Below are positions 1 through 9,833 of a stretch of 64,000 bases of DNA, piece by piece; positions within the stretch are counted from its first letter, which is position 1; the number at the start of each line of letters is the position of its first letter. The translations under genes were made by a program, and so were the position numbers. Source of the stretch: Thermus caldilimi (lineage in GTDB: Bacteria > Deinococcota > Deinococci > Deinococcales > Thermaceae); the NCBI RefSeq assembly GCF_004684245.1, contig NZ_CP038452.1, forward strand, positions 310,001 to 374,000, written 5' to 3'. The notes under the pieces are model-generated. The model ran no database searches and had not been told where the DNA came from. It was given only the letters and a program-made list of their open reading frames with translations.

Positions 1-1182
1 GCCATACGCCGGGGGCTATCCCGCAACGACCTGGACCTCACGGCCTTTCGCGCTTACCTGAGGGACCGGGCGGTGGCCTTGCTGGGGGATTTTCTTCGCC
101 TACGGGGGGCGGTACTCGGAGTCGCCCGGGCCCACGCCGGGGTACCCCTGGTCCTCCGCACCCACCACCGGCCGGCCCAGCCCTCCACCTTGGACCATTA
201 CCTCCTCGGGGTGGAGGCACTTTTGGAAAGGGACTTCCGCCGTTTGCGGCAGGCTTTGGATACCTTGGATCGGTGCCCTTTGGGGGCCAGTGCCCTGGCG
301 GGGAACCCCTACCCTGTAGACCGGTTGCGGCTTGCCGCCCTTTTGGGTTTTGCCGGACCGGTGGAGAACACCTTGGATGCCGTGGCCTCGGGGGATTATG
401 CCCTGGAGCTGGCCTCGGCCCTGGCGGGACTGGGTACCAGCCTCTCCCGTTTTCTCACCGACCTGCTGGCCCTGGCGGAGCGGGGGGCCTTTGTGGTGGG
501 GGAGGGGTTGGCCCAGGGTTCCAGCTTCATGCCGCAGAAGCGGAATCCCGTGGTGCTGGAGCACGCCCGCATCTATGCGGGCCAGCTGGTGGGCGGGATG
601 GGTACGCTGGCTTCCCTGAACCACAACACCCCCTTCACCGACTTGAACGACCACTCCACCGGGGTACTGGAGCCTTTGACGGCCCTGATGGAAAGCGCCG
701 AGGCAGCCTTGGAGCTTACCCGGGTGGCCCTCGAGGAAAGCCGGTTTGAGCCAGCCCTTCTTCTGGAAGAGCTTTCCCCGGAGGTCCTGGCCTCGGAGGC
801 GGTGGACCTTTTGGTGCGCAAGGGGGTACCCCTTGCCGAGGCGTACCGGCGGGTACAGGGCGCCCTGCCTGGGGTCCGGCCCGAGCTCTTGGGGGTGGAA
901 CGGGAGGAACTCCTTGCCTGGATGAGCCTCGAGGGCTTTTTCGCCCGCCGGGAGGTCCTGGGAGGTGTGGGGCCTAAGGCCCGGGGGGAGGCTTTGGCTT
1001 GGGCCAGGAAGCGCCTTAAGGAAGACCGCAAGGCCCTAGCGGCCCTGCGGGCTCGGGTGCGCCTGGCCAGGCGCCTGTTGGCCAAAGGGCCTGAGGGTTT
1101 CCAGACGGAGGAAGGCGAGAAGGCTACGGACCAGCAGGGGCAGGTGGAAGGCCAGGAGCACCAGGAAGAGCCCCTGGGCTAG
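1..1182 (+). CDS. argH: Argininosuccinate lyase-like protein, 5' truncated by window edge
   Basis: The reading frame is already open at base 1, so the N-terminus lies outside the window; 393 codons are visible. The superfamily signature [11 protein letters not shown] is encoded at 517-549. Before it come a SRND segment (substrate loop), an H-x-R-PAQPS segment and an AGNPYPVDR segment, all typical of argininosuccinate lyase. ArgH releases fumarate from argininosuccinate to give arginine in the cytoplasm. The segments differ somewhat from textbook ArgH (for instance [10 protein letters not shown] in place of a THLQPAQP-type motif), so this may be a paralogue rather than the main arginine-pathway enzyme. 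The last ~49 codons lie antisense to the end of the next gene and look low-complexity (repeated QE), so the biological end may differ. Confidence 0.8.
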   Translation, partial: AIRRGLSRNDLDLTAFRAYLRDRAVALLGDFLRLRGAVLGVARAHAGVPLVLRTHHRPAQPSTLDHYLLGVEALLERDFRRLRQALDTLDRCPLGASALAGNPYPVDRLRLAALLGFAGPVENTLDAVASGDYALELASALAGLGTSLSRFLTDLLALAERGAFVVGEGLAQGSSFMPQKRNPVVLEHARIYAGQLVGGMGTLASLNHNTPFTDLNDHSTGVLEPLTALMESAEAALELTRVALEESRFEPALLLEELSPEVLASEAVDLLVRKGVPLAEAYRRVQGALPGVRPELLGVEREELLAWMSLEGFFARREVLGGVGPKARGEALAWARKRLKEDRKALAALRARVRLARRLLAKGPEGFQTEEGEKATDQQGQVEGQEHQEEPLG

Positions 1183-2097
1183 GAGGTGCAGGAGTAGGCT
1201 GTGCAAGCCCTCGGCCAGGGCCCGGGTGGCCAGGGTGAAGGCCGCCAAGGGAAAGACCAAGCCCCAAAGCCCCGGTTGGAAGACTAAACGCACCCGGTGC
1301 AGGAGGAGGTTTTCCAGGAAGAGGGTCATGGCCAGGGCAAACCACCATCCCCCTAAGCCCCAGAGGGCAGCGCCGAAGAGATGGAAGTTCTCCAGGTCCA
1401 CGGCCAAAAGGCCCGCCGCCTTGGCCCCTTGGAGGAGGGAGAGGGGGGCCAGGATGCCCACCCCCACCGGGGCCAGGCCGATGAAGAGGCTGGGCACCAG
1501 CTCAGGGGCGGGGCGCTCGTGGGCGTAGAGGCGGGCGAAGAGGGTCGACCCCACCCAGAGGAAGAGCACCAGCCCGAGCCCCAGGAACATCAGCATCCAG
1601 AAGAAAGCCTCCCTCGCCCAGGGCCCCATGAGGGGAAGGAGAGGCCCCCCCGCCAGGGGCACCACGATGGCGGACACCGGGGGGATGAACCAGGTGCCGT
1701 TGGCCGCCTCAAAGGGGAGGCGCATCCGGGTGAAGACCAAGTAGCCCAGGAGGAGGCTGGAGAGGAGGACCAAGGGGGCTCCCACAGCGAAGAGGGTGAG
1801 GGCCAGGCCCTTCAGGCCCGCTACCTCCTGGCTGGCCAGACCGAACAGGAGGAAGGCCAGGGGGAAGGTGGCGTAGAGCTGGGAAAGAAGGGGATGGTGG
1901 AGCTCCTCCCAGACCCGCTCCCGGTGGCCGAAAAGCTTCGCCAAGAAGATGCCCAGGCTTGCCAGGAAAAGAAGGGCCACCACACCGTAATTCACCAGGG
2001 CCAGGGCCTCGAGGCCGAAGCGATGGAGGGCCAGGGTTACCCCGCTTCCCCCCATGACCATGGCGAACCAGGCGGGGTGAAAGAAACGAACGCTCAT
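1036..2097 (-). CDS. TehA/SLAC1-type (TDT family) membrane transporter
   Basis: The 353-residue protein is almost entirely hydrophobic, with about ten predicted membrane segments and an N-terminal [20 protein letters not shown] segment typical of the tellurite-resistance/dicarboxylate transporter (TDT) family. Members move anions or organic acids, or export tellurite; the substrate cannot be read here. An ATG at 2109 is also in frame, but the ATG at 2097 begins at the conserved [11 protein letters not shown]. The 3' end overlaps the convergent argH-like gene by about 147 bp, and the last ~15 residues ([15 protein letters not shown]) are not membrane-like. Its neighbours give no pathway. Confidence 0.75.
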   Translation of the reverse strand: MSVRFFHPAWFAMVMGGSGVTLALHRFGLEALALVNYGVVALLFLASLGIFLAKLFGHRERVWEELHHPLLSQLYATFPLAFLLFGLASQEVAGLKGLALTLFAVGAPLVLLSSLLLGYLVFTRMRLPFEAANGTWFIPPVSAIVVPLAGGPLLPLMGPWAREAFFWMLMFLGLGLVLFLWVGSTLFARLYAHERPAPELVPSLFIGLAPVGVGILAPLSLLQGAKAAGLLAVDLENFHLFGAALWGLGGWWFALAMTLFLENLLLHRVRLVFQPGLWGLVFPLAAFTLATRALAEGLHSLLLHLLAQGLFLVLLAFHLPLLVRSLLAFLRLETLRPFGQQAPGQAHPSPQGR

Positions 2098-2130
2098 ACC
2101 CCCCATCATCGGATAGGGGTGGGGGGTATG

Positions 2131-3063
2131 TCAACGGGCGCGGAAGTATTCCACGGTGAGCCGGATGCCCTCCCGGAAACCCACCTCGGGCCGCCAGCCA
2201 TGGGCCATGAGCTTCAAGGGAGAGAGCACGCTTCTTTCCAGATCGCCGGGACGCGGAGGGGCTGGATGGACCTGCGGGGTTCGCCCTGCGGCCTCGGCCA
2301 CGGCCTGGAGGACCTCCTGGGTGGTGTGTCCCTCGCCGGTGCCCACATTGTAGATCCCTTCTAGGCCCTTGAGGGCCAGGTTGTGAGCCCGCACCACATC
2401 GGCCACGTAGATGTAGTCCCGCACACACCCCTCGTCCCCGGGGGTTCTTCTGGCGTAGAGGGTGACCGGTTCTCCCCTGAGGATCCTCTCCGAGAAAATG
2501 GCCACCACCCCGGCCTCCCCATGGGGGTCCTGCCGGGGGCCGTAGACGTTGCCGTAGCGAAGAGAGACCCACTTGAGCCCGTAGTTTTGCCCGTAAGCGG
2601 AGAGGTAGTGCTCAAAGGAGGCCTTGCTGGCGGCGTAGGGGCTTTTGGGCTTGGGGGGCCAGGTTTCCTCGGCCCGTTCCCCTTCGGGAACCTCCCCGTA
2701 GATGGCCCCTCCTGTGGAGGCGAAGACCAGCTTCTCGGCCCCCCACTTTCGCATGGCCTCGAGGAGGTTCAAACCGCCCAGGAGGTTCACCTCGAAGTCC
2801 AGGACGGGGTTATCCACGCTCACCTTCACCGAGGCCTGGGCTGCCTGGTGGGAGACGTGGGTGGGGCGGAACTCCCGGAAAACCCTTTCCAGCCCCTCCC
2901 GGTTCCTGAGGTCCACCTTGTAGAAGTAGATGCCTTGGGGAACGTTTTCCCGCTTGCCCGTGGCGAGGTTGTCCAAGACCGCCACCTCCACGCCCTCGCG
3001 CATCAGGCTCTCCGCAATGTGGCTACCGATGAAACCTGCTCCACCCGTCACCAGTACGCGCAT
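2131..3063 (-). CDS. galE: UDP-glucose 4-epimerase / NAD-dependent sugar epimerase
   Basis: This 310-residue protein is a short-chain dehydrogenase of the extended type. The NAD-binding GGAGFIG loop is at residues 7-13, the catalytic YAASK (Tyr143, Lys147) follows a conserved Ser/Thr around 116-117, and the RYGNVYGPRQDP segment is typical of GalE-like epimerases. It should interconvert UDP-glucose and UDP-galactose, or a related UDP-sugar, for envelope polysaccharide or galactose metabolism. The ATG at 3063 follows a GGAGGG ribosome site at a good distance. The gene lies downstream of the thioredoxin-fold gene on the same strand, with a GC hairpin between them. Confidence 0.88.
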   Translation of the reverse strand: MRVLVTGGAGFIGSHIAESLMREGVEVAVLDNLATGKRENVPQGIYFYKVDLRNREGLERVFREFRPTHVSHQAAQASVKVSVDNPVLDFEVNLLGGLNLLEAMRKWGAEKLVFASTGGAIYGEVPEGERAEETWPPKPKSPYAASKASFEHYLSAYGQNYGLKWVSLRYGNVYGPRQDPHGEAGVVAIFSERILRGEPVTLYARRTPGDEGCVRDYIYVADVVRAHNLALKGLEGIYNVGTGEGHTTQEVLQAVAEAAGRTPQVHPAPPRPGDLERSVLSPLKLMAHGWRPEVGFREGIRLTVEYFRAR

Positions 3064-3078
3064 GCATACCCTCCTCGA

Positions 3079-3096
3079 CCGCCCCTAGCGGGGCGG
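3079..3096 (-). other. GC-rich hairpin upstream of galE
   Basis: CCGCCCC and GGGGCGG pair across a four-base TAGC loop, between the stop of the thioredoxin-fold gene and the galE ribosome site. No T-run follows on either strand, so it is not a standard terminator; it may be a processing or leader structure. Confidence 0.4.
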
Positions 3097-3135
3097 GGTA
3101 AACGGCCTCCATCCTATAGGGCCCTAGGCCAAGGA

Positions 3136-3702
3136 TTAGCCGATTTGGACCTCAGGCTCGTTTCCCGGGCGCCACTTGATGGTGCAGCCGATGGCCGGGG
3201 CTTCCGCCAAAGGGGGCTCTTTCCCCTTGAGCAAGGCTTCGATGGCGGCCTCGAGGTCGTGGGTCTGGACCTGTTCGGGGAACTTGGGGCTATCGTTCAC
3301 CCGGCCGTGGTAGCGGAGGAGGCGCCTTTCGTCGAAGAGGAAGACCTCGGGGGTGCGCAAAGCCTTGTAGGCCTTGGCCACCTCCTGGCTCTCGTCCAGG
3401 AGATAGGGGAAGAAGATGCCGTGCTCCTTGGCGAACTCCACCATCTTCTCCGGGGCGTCGTCGGGGTAGCGCTCGTAGTCGTTGGGATTGATGCCTACGA
3501 AGGCCACCCGGCCGCGGTACTTCTCCGCCAGGCTCACGATCTCCTGGATGGAGCCCTTCACGTAGGGGCAGTGGTTGCACATGAAGATCACGGCCAAGAG
3601 GGGTTCCTGGAACTGGGAAAGCCGGTACCGCCCGCCCCGGGGGTCGGGAAGCTCGGCGTCGATCAAAGGGCTTCCTAGGGGTAGCTCCGGGTACTGTAAC
3701 AT
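3136..3702 (-). CDS. Thioredoxin-fold (AhpC/TSA-Redoxin-like) protein
   Basis: The 188-residue protein has the thioredoxin/peroxiredoxin fold order with a CNHCPY redox motif (Cys42, Cys45) after an FMCN strand, in the place of the CxxC of thioredoxins. It then has a GINPND segment and a cis-Pro loop (TPEVFLFD). Proteins with this CNHCPY motif are widespread redoxin-family thiol oxidoreductases whose targets are mostly unknown. It has no signal peptide, so it probably acts in the cytoplasm. The ATG at 3702 is the first start of the conserved frame. The neighbouring galE runs the same way but does not indicate a shared job. Confidence 0.8.
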   Translation of the reverse strand: MLQYPELPLGSPLIDAELPDPRGGRYRLSQFQEPLLAVIFMCNHCPYVKGSIQEIVSLAEKYRGRVAFVGINPNDYERYPDDAPEKMVEFAKEHGIFFPYLLDESQEVAKAYKALRTPEVFLFDERRLLRYHGRVNDSPKFPEQVQTHDLEAAIEALLKGKEPPLAEAPAIGCTIKWRPGNEPEVQIG

Positions 3703-3758
3703 AGGGCCATCTTACCTTAGGACTCCGGAAGGGGACAATAAGCCCCTCACCCTCCCGG

Positions 3759-3764
3759 TATCAT
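3759..3764 (+). promoter_or_regulatory. Candidate -10 hexamer for leaderless P-type ATPase transcript
   Basis: TATCAT ends six bases before the ATG at 3771 and there is no ribosome site in between, so the transcript probably starts at or next to the start codon. No convincing -35 box was found. Confidence 0.4.
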
Positions 3765-3770
3765 GTCTCC

Positions 3771-6209
3771 ATGCGGGGGCTTACCTCACAGGAGGCGCAA
3801 AAACGCTTGGTAGAATACGGCCCCAACGCCCTTCCGGAAAAACCCCCTGAACCTCTTTGGCAACGGTTCCTGCGCCAGTTTCAAAGCCCTCTCATCTACA
3901 TCCTCCTCTTTGCCTTGGCGGTGGACCTGGGCCTTTGGCTCTATAAGGGAGCCCATGGGCTTCCCCTGGAGGCCTTGGCCATTCTGGCCATCCTGGTCCT
4001 TAACGCTACCCTGGGCACCCTGCAGGAGAAGCGCTCCGAGGAGGCCCTTAGGCGTCTTAAAGCCCTGGCGGAGCCCCTGGTGTGGGTTTTGCGGGATGGT
4101 CGCTTCCAACACCTTCCCAGCCGGGAGATCGTGCCGGGGGATGTGGTTCGCCTCGAGGCCGGGGACCGGGTGCCCGCAGATGGCCTCCTGATAGAGGCCA
4201 GCGGGACCTTGGTGGACGAGAGCGCCCTCACCGGGGAGAGCATCCCCGTGGAAAAGGAAGCAGGTGAGGAGGTTTACGCGGGGACCCTCTTGGTGAGGGG
4301 CCGGGCCCTCGTGGAGGTTACGCGAACAGGGTTCCAGAGCGCCATGGGCCGCATCGCTGGCCTCCTGGCGGAAATGGAGGAGGAAAAAACCCCGTTGGAG
4401 CGGCGTCTGGCAACTTTCGGCCACCGGGTTGCGCGCTGGGTCATCCTCTTGGCCTTGGCCCTGGTGCTCCTCGGCTTCCTGATGGAGGGGTTTTCGGCGC
4501 AGGTGGTGCTCTTCGCCGTGGCCCTGGCGGTGGCGGCGGTGCCCGAGGGGCTGCCTGCCGTGCTCACCCTGGCCTTGGCCCTGGGGGTGGAGCGCATGGC
4601 GCGCCGCAAGGCGGTGGTTCGGCGCCTTTCGGCGGTGGAGGCCTTGGGGAGCGTTACCGTTATCGCCACCGACAAGACGGGTACCCTCACGGAAAACCGC
4701 ATGGAGGTGCAAAAGGTGGTGGGGCCGGACCCCCAAAGGGCTCTTCTCGCCATAGTCCTCTGTAACGATGCCGACCTGGAAACCGGCGCAGGGGACCCCT
4801 TGGAGCTGGGTCTTTTGCGCTATGCGGCCCGGCACCTGGATGTGAAGCGGGTGCGCCAGGAACACCCCAGGCTTTCCGAGAGGCCCTTTGACAGCGCTTG
4901 GAAGTACATGCGGGTGACCACACCCGAGGGAAGCTTCCTCAAAGGGGCCCCCGAGGTCCTTCTCCCCCGCCTCGCCCTAAGCCCAGAGGACAAAGCTTCC
5001 CTTTTGAAACAGGGGGAGGCCTACGCAAAGGAGGGCTTTCGGGTGCTGGCCTTGGCCCATGGCGAGGGGGAGAAGGAAGAGGAGCTAGGTTTTTTGGGCT
5101 TCGTCCTCCTCCTGGATCCTCCACGCCCGGAGGTGCCGGAGGCGGTGGCTAAGGTTTTGAAGGCGGGGGTTAGGGTGGTGATGGTGACGGGGGACCATCC
5201 GGCCACCGCCTTGGCTATCGCCCGTAAGGTGGGCATTCCTGCCGAGGTGGTGGCCACCGGGGAGGAGATCAGGGAGCTCGCCGACGAGGAGCTTTTGGAG
5301 GTGGATGTCTTCGCCCGGGTAAAGCCCGAGGACAAGCTACGCATCGTTGAGGCATTCCAAAAAGCGGGCGAGGTGGTGGCCATGACCGGGGACGGGGTGA
5401 ACGATGCCCCAGCCCTTAAGCGGGCGGACGTGGGGGTGGCCATGGGTCAACGGGGCTCAGAGGTCTCCCGGGAGGTGGCGGATCTGATTCTCCTAGACGA
5501 TAACTTCGCCACCATCGTGGCGGCCATTGAGGAGGGGCGGAGCATTTACGAGAACATCCAGAAGTTCATCCGCTTCCTCTTCTCCACCAACCTCTCTGAG
5601 GTCTTGGTGGTGGCCTTGGGTATGGTGTTTGCCGCCCTCCTCAACCTCAGGGACGAGGCTGGGCACCTCCTTCTTCCCCTCACCGCGGTGCAGATTCTCT
5701 GGATCAACCTGGTGACCGATGGCCTTCCTGCCCTTGCCCTGGCCGTGGACCGTAATCCCGGGGTATTGAAGCGGCCGCCTAGGCCCAAGGACAGCCCCCT
5801 TTTGGACCCCCCCTCCTTGCGGTTCATCCTCCTCACGGGAACCATCAAGGCCGCCTTTGCCTTGTTGCTCTTGGCCCTTCTGCCGGGATGGGGATATACC
5901 CAGGCCCCTTTGGGTGCCGCCGAGGTGGCGCGTACCGCCACCTTCCACTTCATGACCCTGGGCCAGCTCTTCTTCGCTTACGCTGCTCGGCACACTCACC
6001 TGATGCCCCTGCCCAACCCGTATTTGCACGGGGCTGTGGCTTTGGGCATCGCCATTCAGCTCCTGCTGGGTACCCTGGCCCCGGGAGTCTTGGAAGCCGT
6101 TCCGGTGCCCGCATGGGTCTGGGGGCTGGCCTTGGGTATGGCGCTCCTTGCCTGGCTCATGGCTGAAGGAATAGACCGGTTAGTATGGCGGAAGGAGGTT
6201 AAGAGATGA
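3771..6209 (+). CDS. P2-type cation-transporting ATPase (Ca2+- or Na+-type)
   Basis: This 812-residue membrane pump shows the full P-type ATPase series: the actuator motif TGES, the metal-site PEGLP in transmembrane helix 4, the phosphorylated aspartate in DKTGT (Asp301), and the hinge TGDGVNDAP (around 539-547). It has N- and C-terminal membrane helices and a cation-ATPase N-terminal domain (MRGLTSQEA onward). PEGLP rather than a CPx motif places it with P2 pumps that export Ca2+, Na+ or Mn2+, not with copper pumps. It is the first gene of an operon whose next two genes overlap it end to end, a CBS protein and a cation exchanger, which supports a role in ion homeostasis. The ion cannot be decided from sequence alone. 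Confidence 0.9.
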   Translation: MRGLTSQEAQKRLVEYGPNALPEKPPEPLWQRFLRQFQSPLIYILLFALAVDLGLWLYKGAHGLPLEALAILAILVLNATLGTLQEKRSEEALRRLKALAEPLVWVLRDGRFQHLPSREIVPGDVVRLEAGDRVPADGLLIEASGTLVDESALTGESIPVEKEAGEEVYAGTLLVRGRALVEVTRTGFQSAMGRIAGLLAEMEEEKTPLERRLATFGHRVARWVILLALALVLLGFLMEGFSAQVVLFAVALAVAAVPEGLPAVLTLALALGVERMARRKAVVRRLSAVEALGSVTVIATDKTGTLTENRMEVQKVVGPDPQRALLAIVLCNDADLETGAGDPLELGLLRYAARHLDVKRVRQEHPRLSERPFDSAWKYMRVTTPEGSFLKGAPEVLLPRLALSPEDKASLLKQGEAYAKEGFRVLALAHGEGEKEEELGFLGFVLLLDPPRPEVPEAVAKVLKAGVRVVMVTGDHPATALAIARKVGIPAEVVATGEEIRELADEELLEVDVFARVKPEDKLRIVEAFQKAGEVVAMTGDGVNDAPALKRADVGVAMGQRGSEVSREVADLILLDDNFATIVAAIEEGRSIYENIQKFIRFLFSTNLSEVLVVALGMVFAALLNLRDEAGHLLLPLTAVQILWINLVTDGLPALALAVDRNPGVLKRPPRPKDSPLLDPPSLRFILLTGTIKAAFALLLLALLPGWGYTQAPLGAAEVARTATFHFMTLGQLFFAYAARHTHLMPLPNPYLHGAVALGIAIQLLLGTLAPGVLEAVPVPAWVWGLALGMALLAWLMAEGIDRLVWRKEVKR

Positions 6210-6655
6210 AGGCCAAGGACGCCATGACCAGCCCAGTGGTGAGTGTGCTTCCGGATACCTCCCTGGCGGAGGTGGCCCAGCTGATGTTGAGAAAAGGAAT
6301 CGGGAGCGTGCTGGTGGTGGACAAAAAGGGCCGCTTGGTGGGCATTGTGACGGAAAGCGATTTCCTTAAGGAACGGGGTGTGCCCTTTTCCACCTTTCGG
6401 GCGCCCATGCTTCTAGGTCGCTTCTTGGGTTCCGACGGCTTGGAGGCGATTCTGGCGGAAGCCAGGAGTACCCGGGTAGAGGAGATCATGAGCAGCTCGG
6501 TACACGCCGTGGGGCCGGAGGAACCGCTTTTCCGCGTTTTGGAGCTCATGCTGGCTTACGATATCAACCACGTTCCCGTGGTGGATGGGGAGGGTAAGCC
6601 CATGGGGATCATCACCCGGTTTGACCTGCTCCGCCTACTCCAGTCCCAGCTATGA
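6206..6655 (+). CDS. CBS-pair domain protein
   Basis: The 149-residue protein consists of two CBS motifs. The first (about residues 4-60) has AMTSPVVSV and GIVTESDFL; the second (about 90-149) has IMSSSVHAV and GIITRFDLL. A spacer separates them. CBS pairs bind adenosine nucleotides or S-adenosyl ligands and regulate partner proteins. Its ATG overlaps the ATPase stop as ATGA, and its own stop overlaps the exchanger start the same way, so the three are translationally coupled. The most economical reading is a soluble regulator of one or both transporters. Confidence 0.85.
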   Translation: MKAKDAMTSPVVSVLPDTSLAEVAQLMLRKGIGSVLVVDKKGRLVGIVTESDFLKERGVPFSTFRAPMLLGRFLGSDGLEAILAEARSTRVEEIMSSSVHAVGPEEPLFRVLELMLAYDINHVPVVDGEGKPMGIITRFDLLRLLQSQL

Positions 6656-7617
6656 CCTGGCTGGCCTTTTTGGCGGTGGCCTTGGTCATCCTCCTGGCTG
6701 GGCGGCAGGTGGCCTTTTACGGGGATGTGCTATCGGAAAAGACCGGGCTCGGCCGTACCTTTATGGGGCTTTTCCTGGTGGGTATCACCACCAGCCTTCC
6801 TGAACTCTTCAACGTCACCAGCGCTGCCCTTCAGGGCCTTCCCGATATCGCCGTGGGGAATCTCCTTGGGGCCAGCATGGTCAACTTTCTTCTGCTCACT
6901 GTGCTGGATGCCGTTCATCCCCGTCCCCTCACCGCCCGGGCCAGCCAGGGACACGCCTTGAGCCTGGGACTCGTGGTTCTCCTTTTAGCGGTGGCGGGGC
7001 TTGGCCTTTTGGCAGAGCGGGGCCTGGGGCGAGTCGGAGGGTTTGCCCTGGGGCTTTTTCCCCTGTACCTTTTCGCTCTGTGGCTTTCCTTTCGCTACGC
7101 CAGGCGTTTCCCCCACGATGAGGCCCTCGAGGAGGAGGCCTACGCCCATATTCCTTTGAGAACGGCCTTAGGACGCTACCTCCTGGGGGCGGGGGTTTTG
7201 GTGGGGGCGGCGGTTTTGCTTCCGGATTTGGCCGAGGCCCTGGCCCGGGAAACAGGGCTGGGCCAGGCCTGGGTGGGCACCTTCCTGGTGGGGCTGGTCA
7301 CCACCTTGCCTGAGGCCACGGTAACCCTGGCGGCCGCCCGCCTGGGGGCGGTGGACTTGGCCTTGGGCAACGCGCTGGGGAGCGTGATGTTTAACACCTT
7401 TCTGCTCTCCTATGCGGATGTTCTAACCCCTGGTCCCCTGCTGATCCAGATGGGGGGAAGTCATCTGCTCAGCGTCCTTGTGCTTTTGGGTATGGCAGGG
7501 ACGGTGCTCACCGGGCTCATGTACCAGAGCCTGAGAAAGCTATGGGTCCTGGCCTACGATTCCTGGGCCATCGTGGCCCTTTACCTGCTTGCGGCTTCGC
7601 TTCCGCTGGTGCGGTAG
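6652..7617 (+). CDS. Ca2+/Na+:cation antiporter (CaCA/YrbG-like)
   Basis: This 321-residue integral membrane protein has two homologous halves, each with an alpha-repeat. The first reads GITTSLPELFNV and GNLLGASMVN; the second reads GLVTTLPEATVT and GNALGSVMFN. These acidic (T-S/T-LPE) and GN-x-x-G motifs are the ion-binding signature of the Ca2+:cation antiporter superfamily. It would exchange Ca2+ or another cation for Na+ or H+. The start overlaps the CBS gene by four bases. Its 3' end overlaps the convergent stress-protein gene by 37 bp. Confidence 0.85.
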   Translation: MTWLAFLAVALVILLAGRQVAFYGDVLSEKTGLGRTFMGLFLVGITTSLPELFNVTSAALQGLPDIAVGNLLGASMVNFLLLTVLDAVHPRPLTARASQGHALSLGLVVLLLAVAGLGLLAERGLGRVGGFALGLFPLYLFALWLSFRYARRFPHDEALEEEAYAHIPLRTALGRYLLGAGVLVGAAVLLPDLAEALARETGLGQAWVGTFLVGLVTTLPEATVTLAAARLGAVDLALGNALGSVMFNTFLLSYADVLTPGPLLIQMGGSHLLSVLVLLGMAGTVLTGLMYQSLRKLWVLAYDSWAIVALYLLAASLPLVR

Positions 7618-8042
7618 GGGACTACCAAAACCGGTTTGGAGCTTCGCCGGACCACCTCCTGGGTTACGCTACCCAAAAGCACCGCATCCAACCCCGTCCG
7701 CCCGTGGGTGGCCATCGCCAGAAGGTCGTGCTTTTCTGCCTCCTTTAGGATGACCTCCGCCGCCCGCCCCTCGAGGAGATGGGCCTCAAACCCCACCCCG
7801 AACTCCTCCGCCATCCGGGTGGCCCGGTCCAAGGCGGCCATGCCCTCTTTCCGCATGTCCTCCACCAGGGCCTGGTAGTAGGGAAGGGTTTCCGGGCCCA
7901 GGAAAAGCCTTGGCCCTATGGGCTCCAGCACGTAAAGAAAGGCTACCCGGGCCCCCAGGGCCTTGGCCAGGCGGAGCCCCTCCTTTACCCCAGCTTCGGC
8001 AGCCGGGCTTCCGTCTGTGGGAAGAAGAAGGCTTCGGTACAT
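7581..8042 (-). CDS. Universal stress protein, UspA family
   Basis: The 153-residue protein matches the Usp fold. It opens with the strand MYRSLLLPTDGS and has the ATP-binding G-x(2)-G-x(9)-GS segment in HGRTGLDAVLLGSVTQEVVRRS near the C-terminus, which marks an ATP-binding type Usp. These are small cytoplasmic stress and nucleotide-responsive proteins without a defined reaction. It lies three bases past the RNase J stop on the same strand, so it is probably co-transcribed with rnj. Its last residues (TSGSEAASR) lie antisense to the exchanger gene. Confidence 0.85.
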   Translation of the reverse strand: MYRSLLLPTDGSPAAEAGVKEGLRLAKALGARVAFLYVLEPIGPRLFLGPETLPYYQALVEDMRKEGMAALDRATRMAEEFGVGFEAHLLEGRAAEVILKEAEKHDLLAMATHGRTGLDAVLLGSVTQEVVRRSSKPVLVVPYRTSGSEAASR

Positions 8043-8045
8043 GAT

Positions 8046-9776
8046 TTACCCCTCGATGACCACGGGAAGGATCATGGGATCCCGGCCCGTGGCCTTCTTC
8101 AGGAACTTTTTCACCGGGAAGTAGATGTCGTCCCGGATGCGTTCCAAAGGTTTCTTTTCTCGCACCCCGTTTCGCAGGGCCTCGAGGGCCATGCGTTTCA
8201 CCTCGCCCAAAAGCCGTTCCCCGGCCTTCACAAACCCCCGGGAGACCACCTCCACCACCGGGTCCTGCGCGGCCAGGGCGGTGATGACCACAATGCCCTC
8301 CTCGGCCATGTGCTGGCGGTCGGCCAGGATCTCCTCGGTGATGTCCCCGACCCCCAGGCCGTCCACATAGAGGACCCCGGAAGGCACCTGGCCCACCTTC
8401 TCAAAGGTGTCCCGGGTTAGACGGTAAATGGCCCCATTCTCCCCGATGAGGGTTTTCTCCGGGGGGCGGCTCATGGACTCCGCCAGCCACTTGAAGTTGG
8501 TCTGGTGGCGCACCTCCCCGTGCCAGGGCATGAAGAAACGGGGGGTGGTGAGGTTCAGGATGAGCTTGAGCTCCTCCTGGGAGGCGTGCCCCGAGGCGTG
8601 GACCCTGTAGGTGGGGGGGTAGAGGACGTAGGCCCCCAGGGCGTAGAGCCGGTTGATGACCCGGTTCACCGCCTCCTCGTTGCCGGGGATGGGGCTAGAG
8701 GAGAGGATCACCGTGTCCCCAGGCTTGATGGCCATCTTGGCGTGGCCCTCAAAGGCCAGGCGGTGGAGGACGGACATGGGCTGTCCCTGGCTTCCCGTGG
8801 CCAGGATCAGCACCTGGTGGTCGGGGAGGTCCTTGACCTCCTCCAGGGTGTAGAGGCGGTCCTTGACCTTCAGGTAGCCCAGCTCTAGGGCGATGCGGCT
8901 GAACTTCAGCATGCTCCGCCCCTCCATGGCCACCTTGCGCCCGTACTTCTCCGCCGCCCAGATCACCGCCTGGATGCGGTGGATGTGGCTGGCGAAGGTG
9001 GTGACGAAGACCCTGCCCGGAGCCCGGCCGATGACCCGGTCCAGCTCCTTGGCGATCTCCATCTCGCTCGGGGTGTAGCCGGGGCGCTCGGCGTTGGTGG
9101 CGTCGGCGATGAGGAGCAAGACCCCTTCTGCCCCCGCCTGGGCCAACTTGGCCAGATGAGAGAGTTTGCCGTCTATGGGGGTGGCGTCCAGCTTGAAGTC
9201 TCCGGTGTGCACGAGGGTGCCGACGGGGGTGCGGATGACCAGACCGGAGTTATCGGGGATGGAGTGGGTCATGCGGAAGAGGTCCAGGGTGAAGTAGCGC
9301 CCCACCTGGATGCGGTCGTCGGGGGAAACCTCTTTGAGGTTGAAGGCGCCCGGCCTGAGGCCAAACTCCTCGAGCTTGCCCTTCAAGAGGCCGAGGGTCA
9401 ACCTGGCCCCGTAGATGGGCACCTGGCTTTCCTTCCCGAAGACCATGGGGAGGATGAAAGGAAGCCCCCCGATGTGGTCCTCGTGTCCGTGGGTCAGGAC
9501 CCAGGCCTTGATGAGGTGTCGGTTTTCGATGAGGTAGTCCACCCGGGGAATGAGGAGGTCCACCCCTGGCATCCCCTCTTCGGGGAAGGCCAGCCCCCCG
9601 TCCAGCACGAAGATCTCGTCCCGAAAGCGGAAGGCGGTGATGTTCTTGCCGATCTCCCCCATCCCCCCTAGGGGGATGATCTCCACGTGGTCCTTACCCT
9701 CTCCAAGGCCTAGGGGAGCGGCGTCCGATGGCCTTCTGCGCCGTCTTTTTCGTGGCTTGCGTTCCTGGTTTTCCAT
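8046..9776 (-). CDS. rnj: Ribonuclease J
   Basis: The 576-residue protein has a metallo-beta-lactamase domain with the zinc motif HGHEDH (His96, His98, Asp100, His101), an inserted beta-CASP domain, and a C-terminal MBL-fold and tail segment. RNase J is a 5'-to-3' exonuclease and endonuclease for mRNA decay and rRNA maturation in bacteria lacking RNase E. A basic N-terminal stretch (KPRKRRRRR, residues 7-15) is likely to bind RNA. The ATG at 9776 precedes this tail. It sits directly after pnp on the same strand, so exo- and endo-ribonucleases are encoded together, and its own upstream hairpin could be a target of self-regulation. Confidence 0.93.
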   Translation of the reverse strand: MENQERKPRKRRRRRPSDAAPLGLGEGKDHVEIIPLGGMGEIGKNITAFRFRDEIFVLDGGLAFPEEGMPGVDLLIPRVDYLIENRHLIKAWVLTHGHEDHIGGLPFILPMVFGKESQVPIYGARLTLGLLKGKLEEFGLRPGAFNLKEVSPDDRIQVGRYFTLDLFRMTHSIPDNSGLVIRTPVGTLVHTGDFKLDATPIDGKLSHLAKLAQAGAEGVLLLIADATNAERPGYTPSEMEIAKELDRVIGRAPGRVFVTTFASHIHRIQAVIWAAEKYGRKVAMEGRSMLKFSRIALELGYLKVKDRLYTLEEVKDLPDHQVLILATGSQGQPMSVLHRLAFEGHAKMAIKPGDTVILSSSPIPGNEEAVNRVINRLYALGAYVLYPPTYRVHASGHASQEELKLILNLTTPRFFMPWHGEVRHQTNFKWLAESMSRPPEKTLIGENGAIYRLTRDTFEKVGQVPSGVLYVDGLGVGDITEEILADRQHMAEEGIVVITALAAQDPVVEVVSRGFVKAGERLLGEVKRMALEALRNGVREKKPLERIRDDIYFPVKKFLKKATGRDPMILPVVIEG

Positions 9777-9790
9777 AAACCTCCCATCTT

Positions 9791-9807
9791 CCCGGCCTGG
9801 CCGGGAT
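9791..9807 (-). other. Hairpin between pnp and rnj
   Basis: TCCCGGC and GCCGGGA pair across a three-base loop about 15 bases before the rnj start. No T-run follows, so it is a structured spacer or processing site rather than a terminator. Such hairpins in front of ribonuclease genes are common autoregulatory or cleavage sites; the role here is inference. Confidence 0.45.
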
Positions 9808-9833
9808 CTTGTCCTAAGGAAAACCCCCCAGGG

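Noticed and set aside
1381-2364. 327-residue plus-strand frame rich in His, Glu and Gly
   Set aside because: It is antisense to the TehA-like gene and galE, has no family motif and a composition typical of shadow frames in GC-rich DNA.
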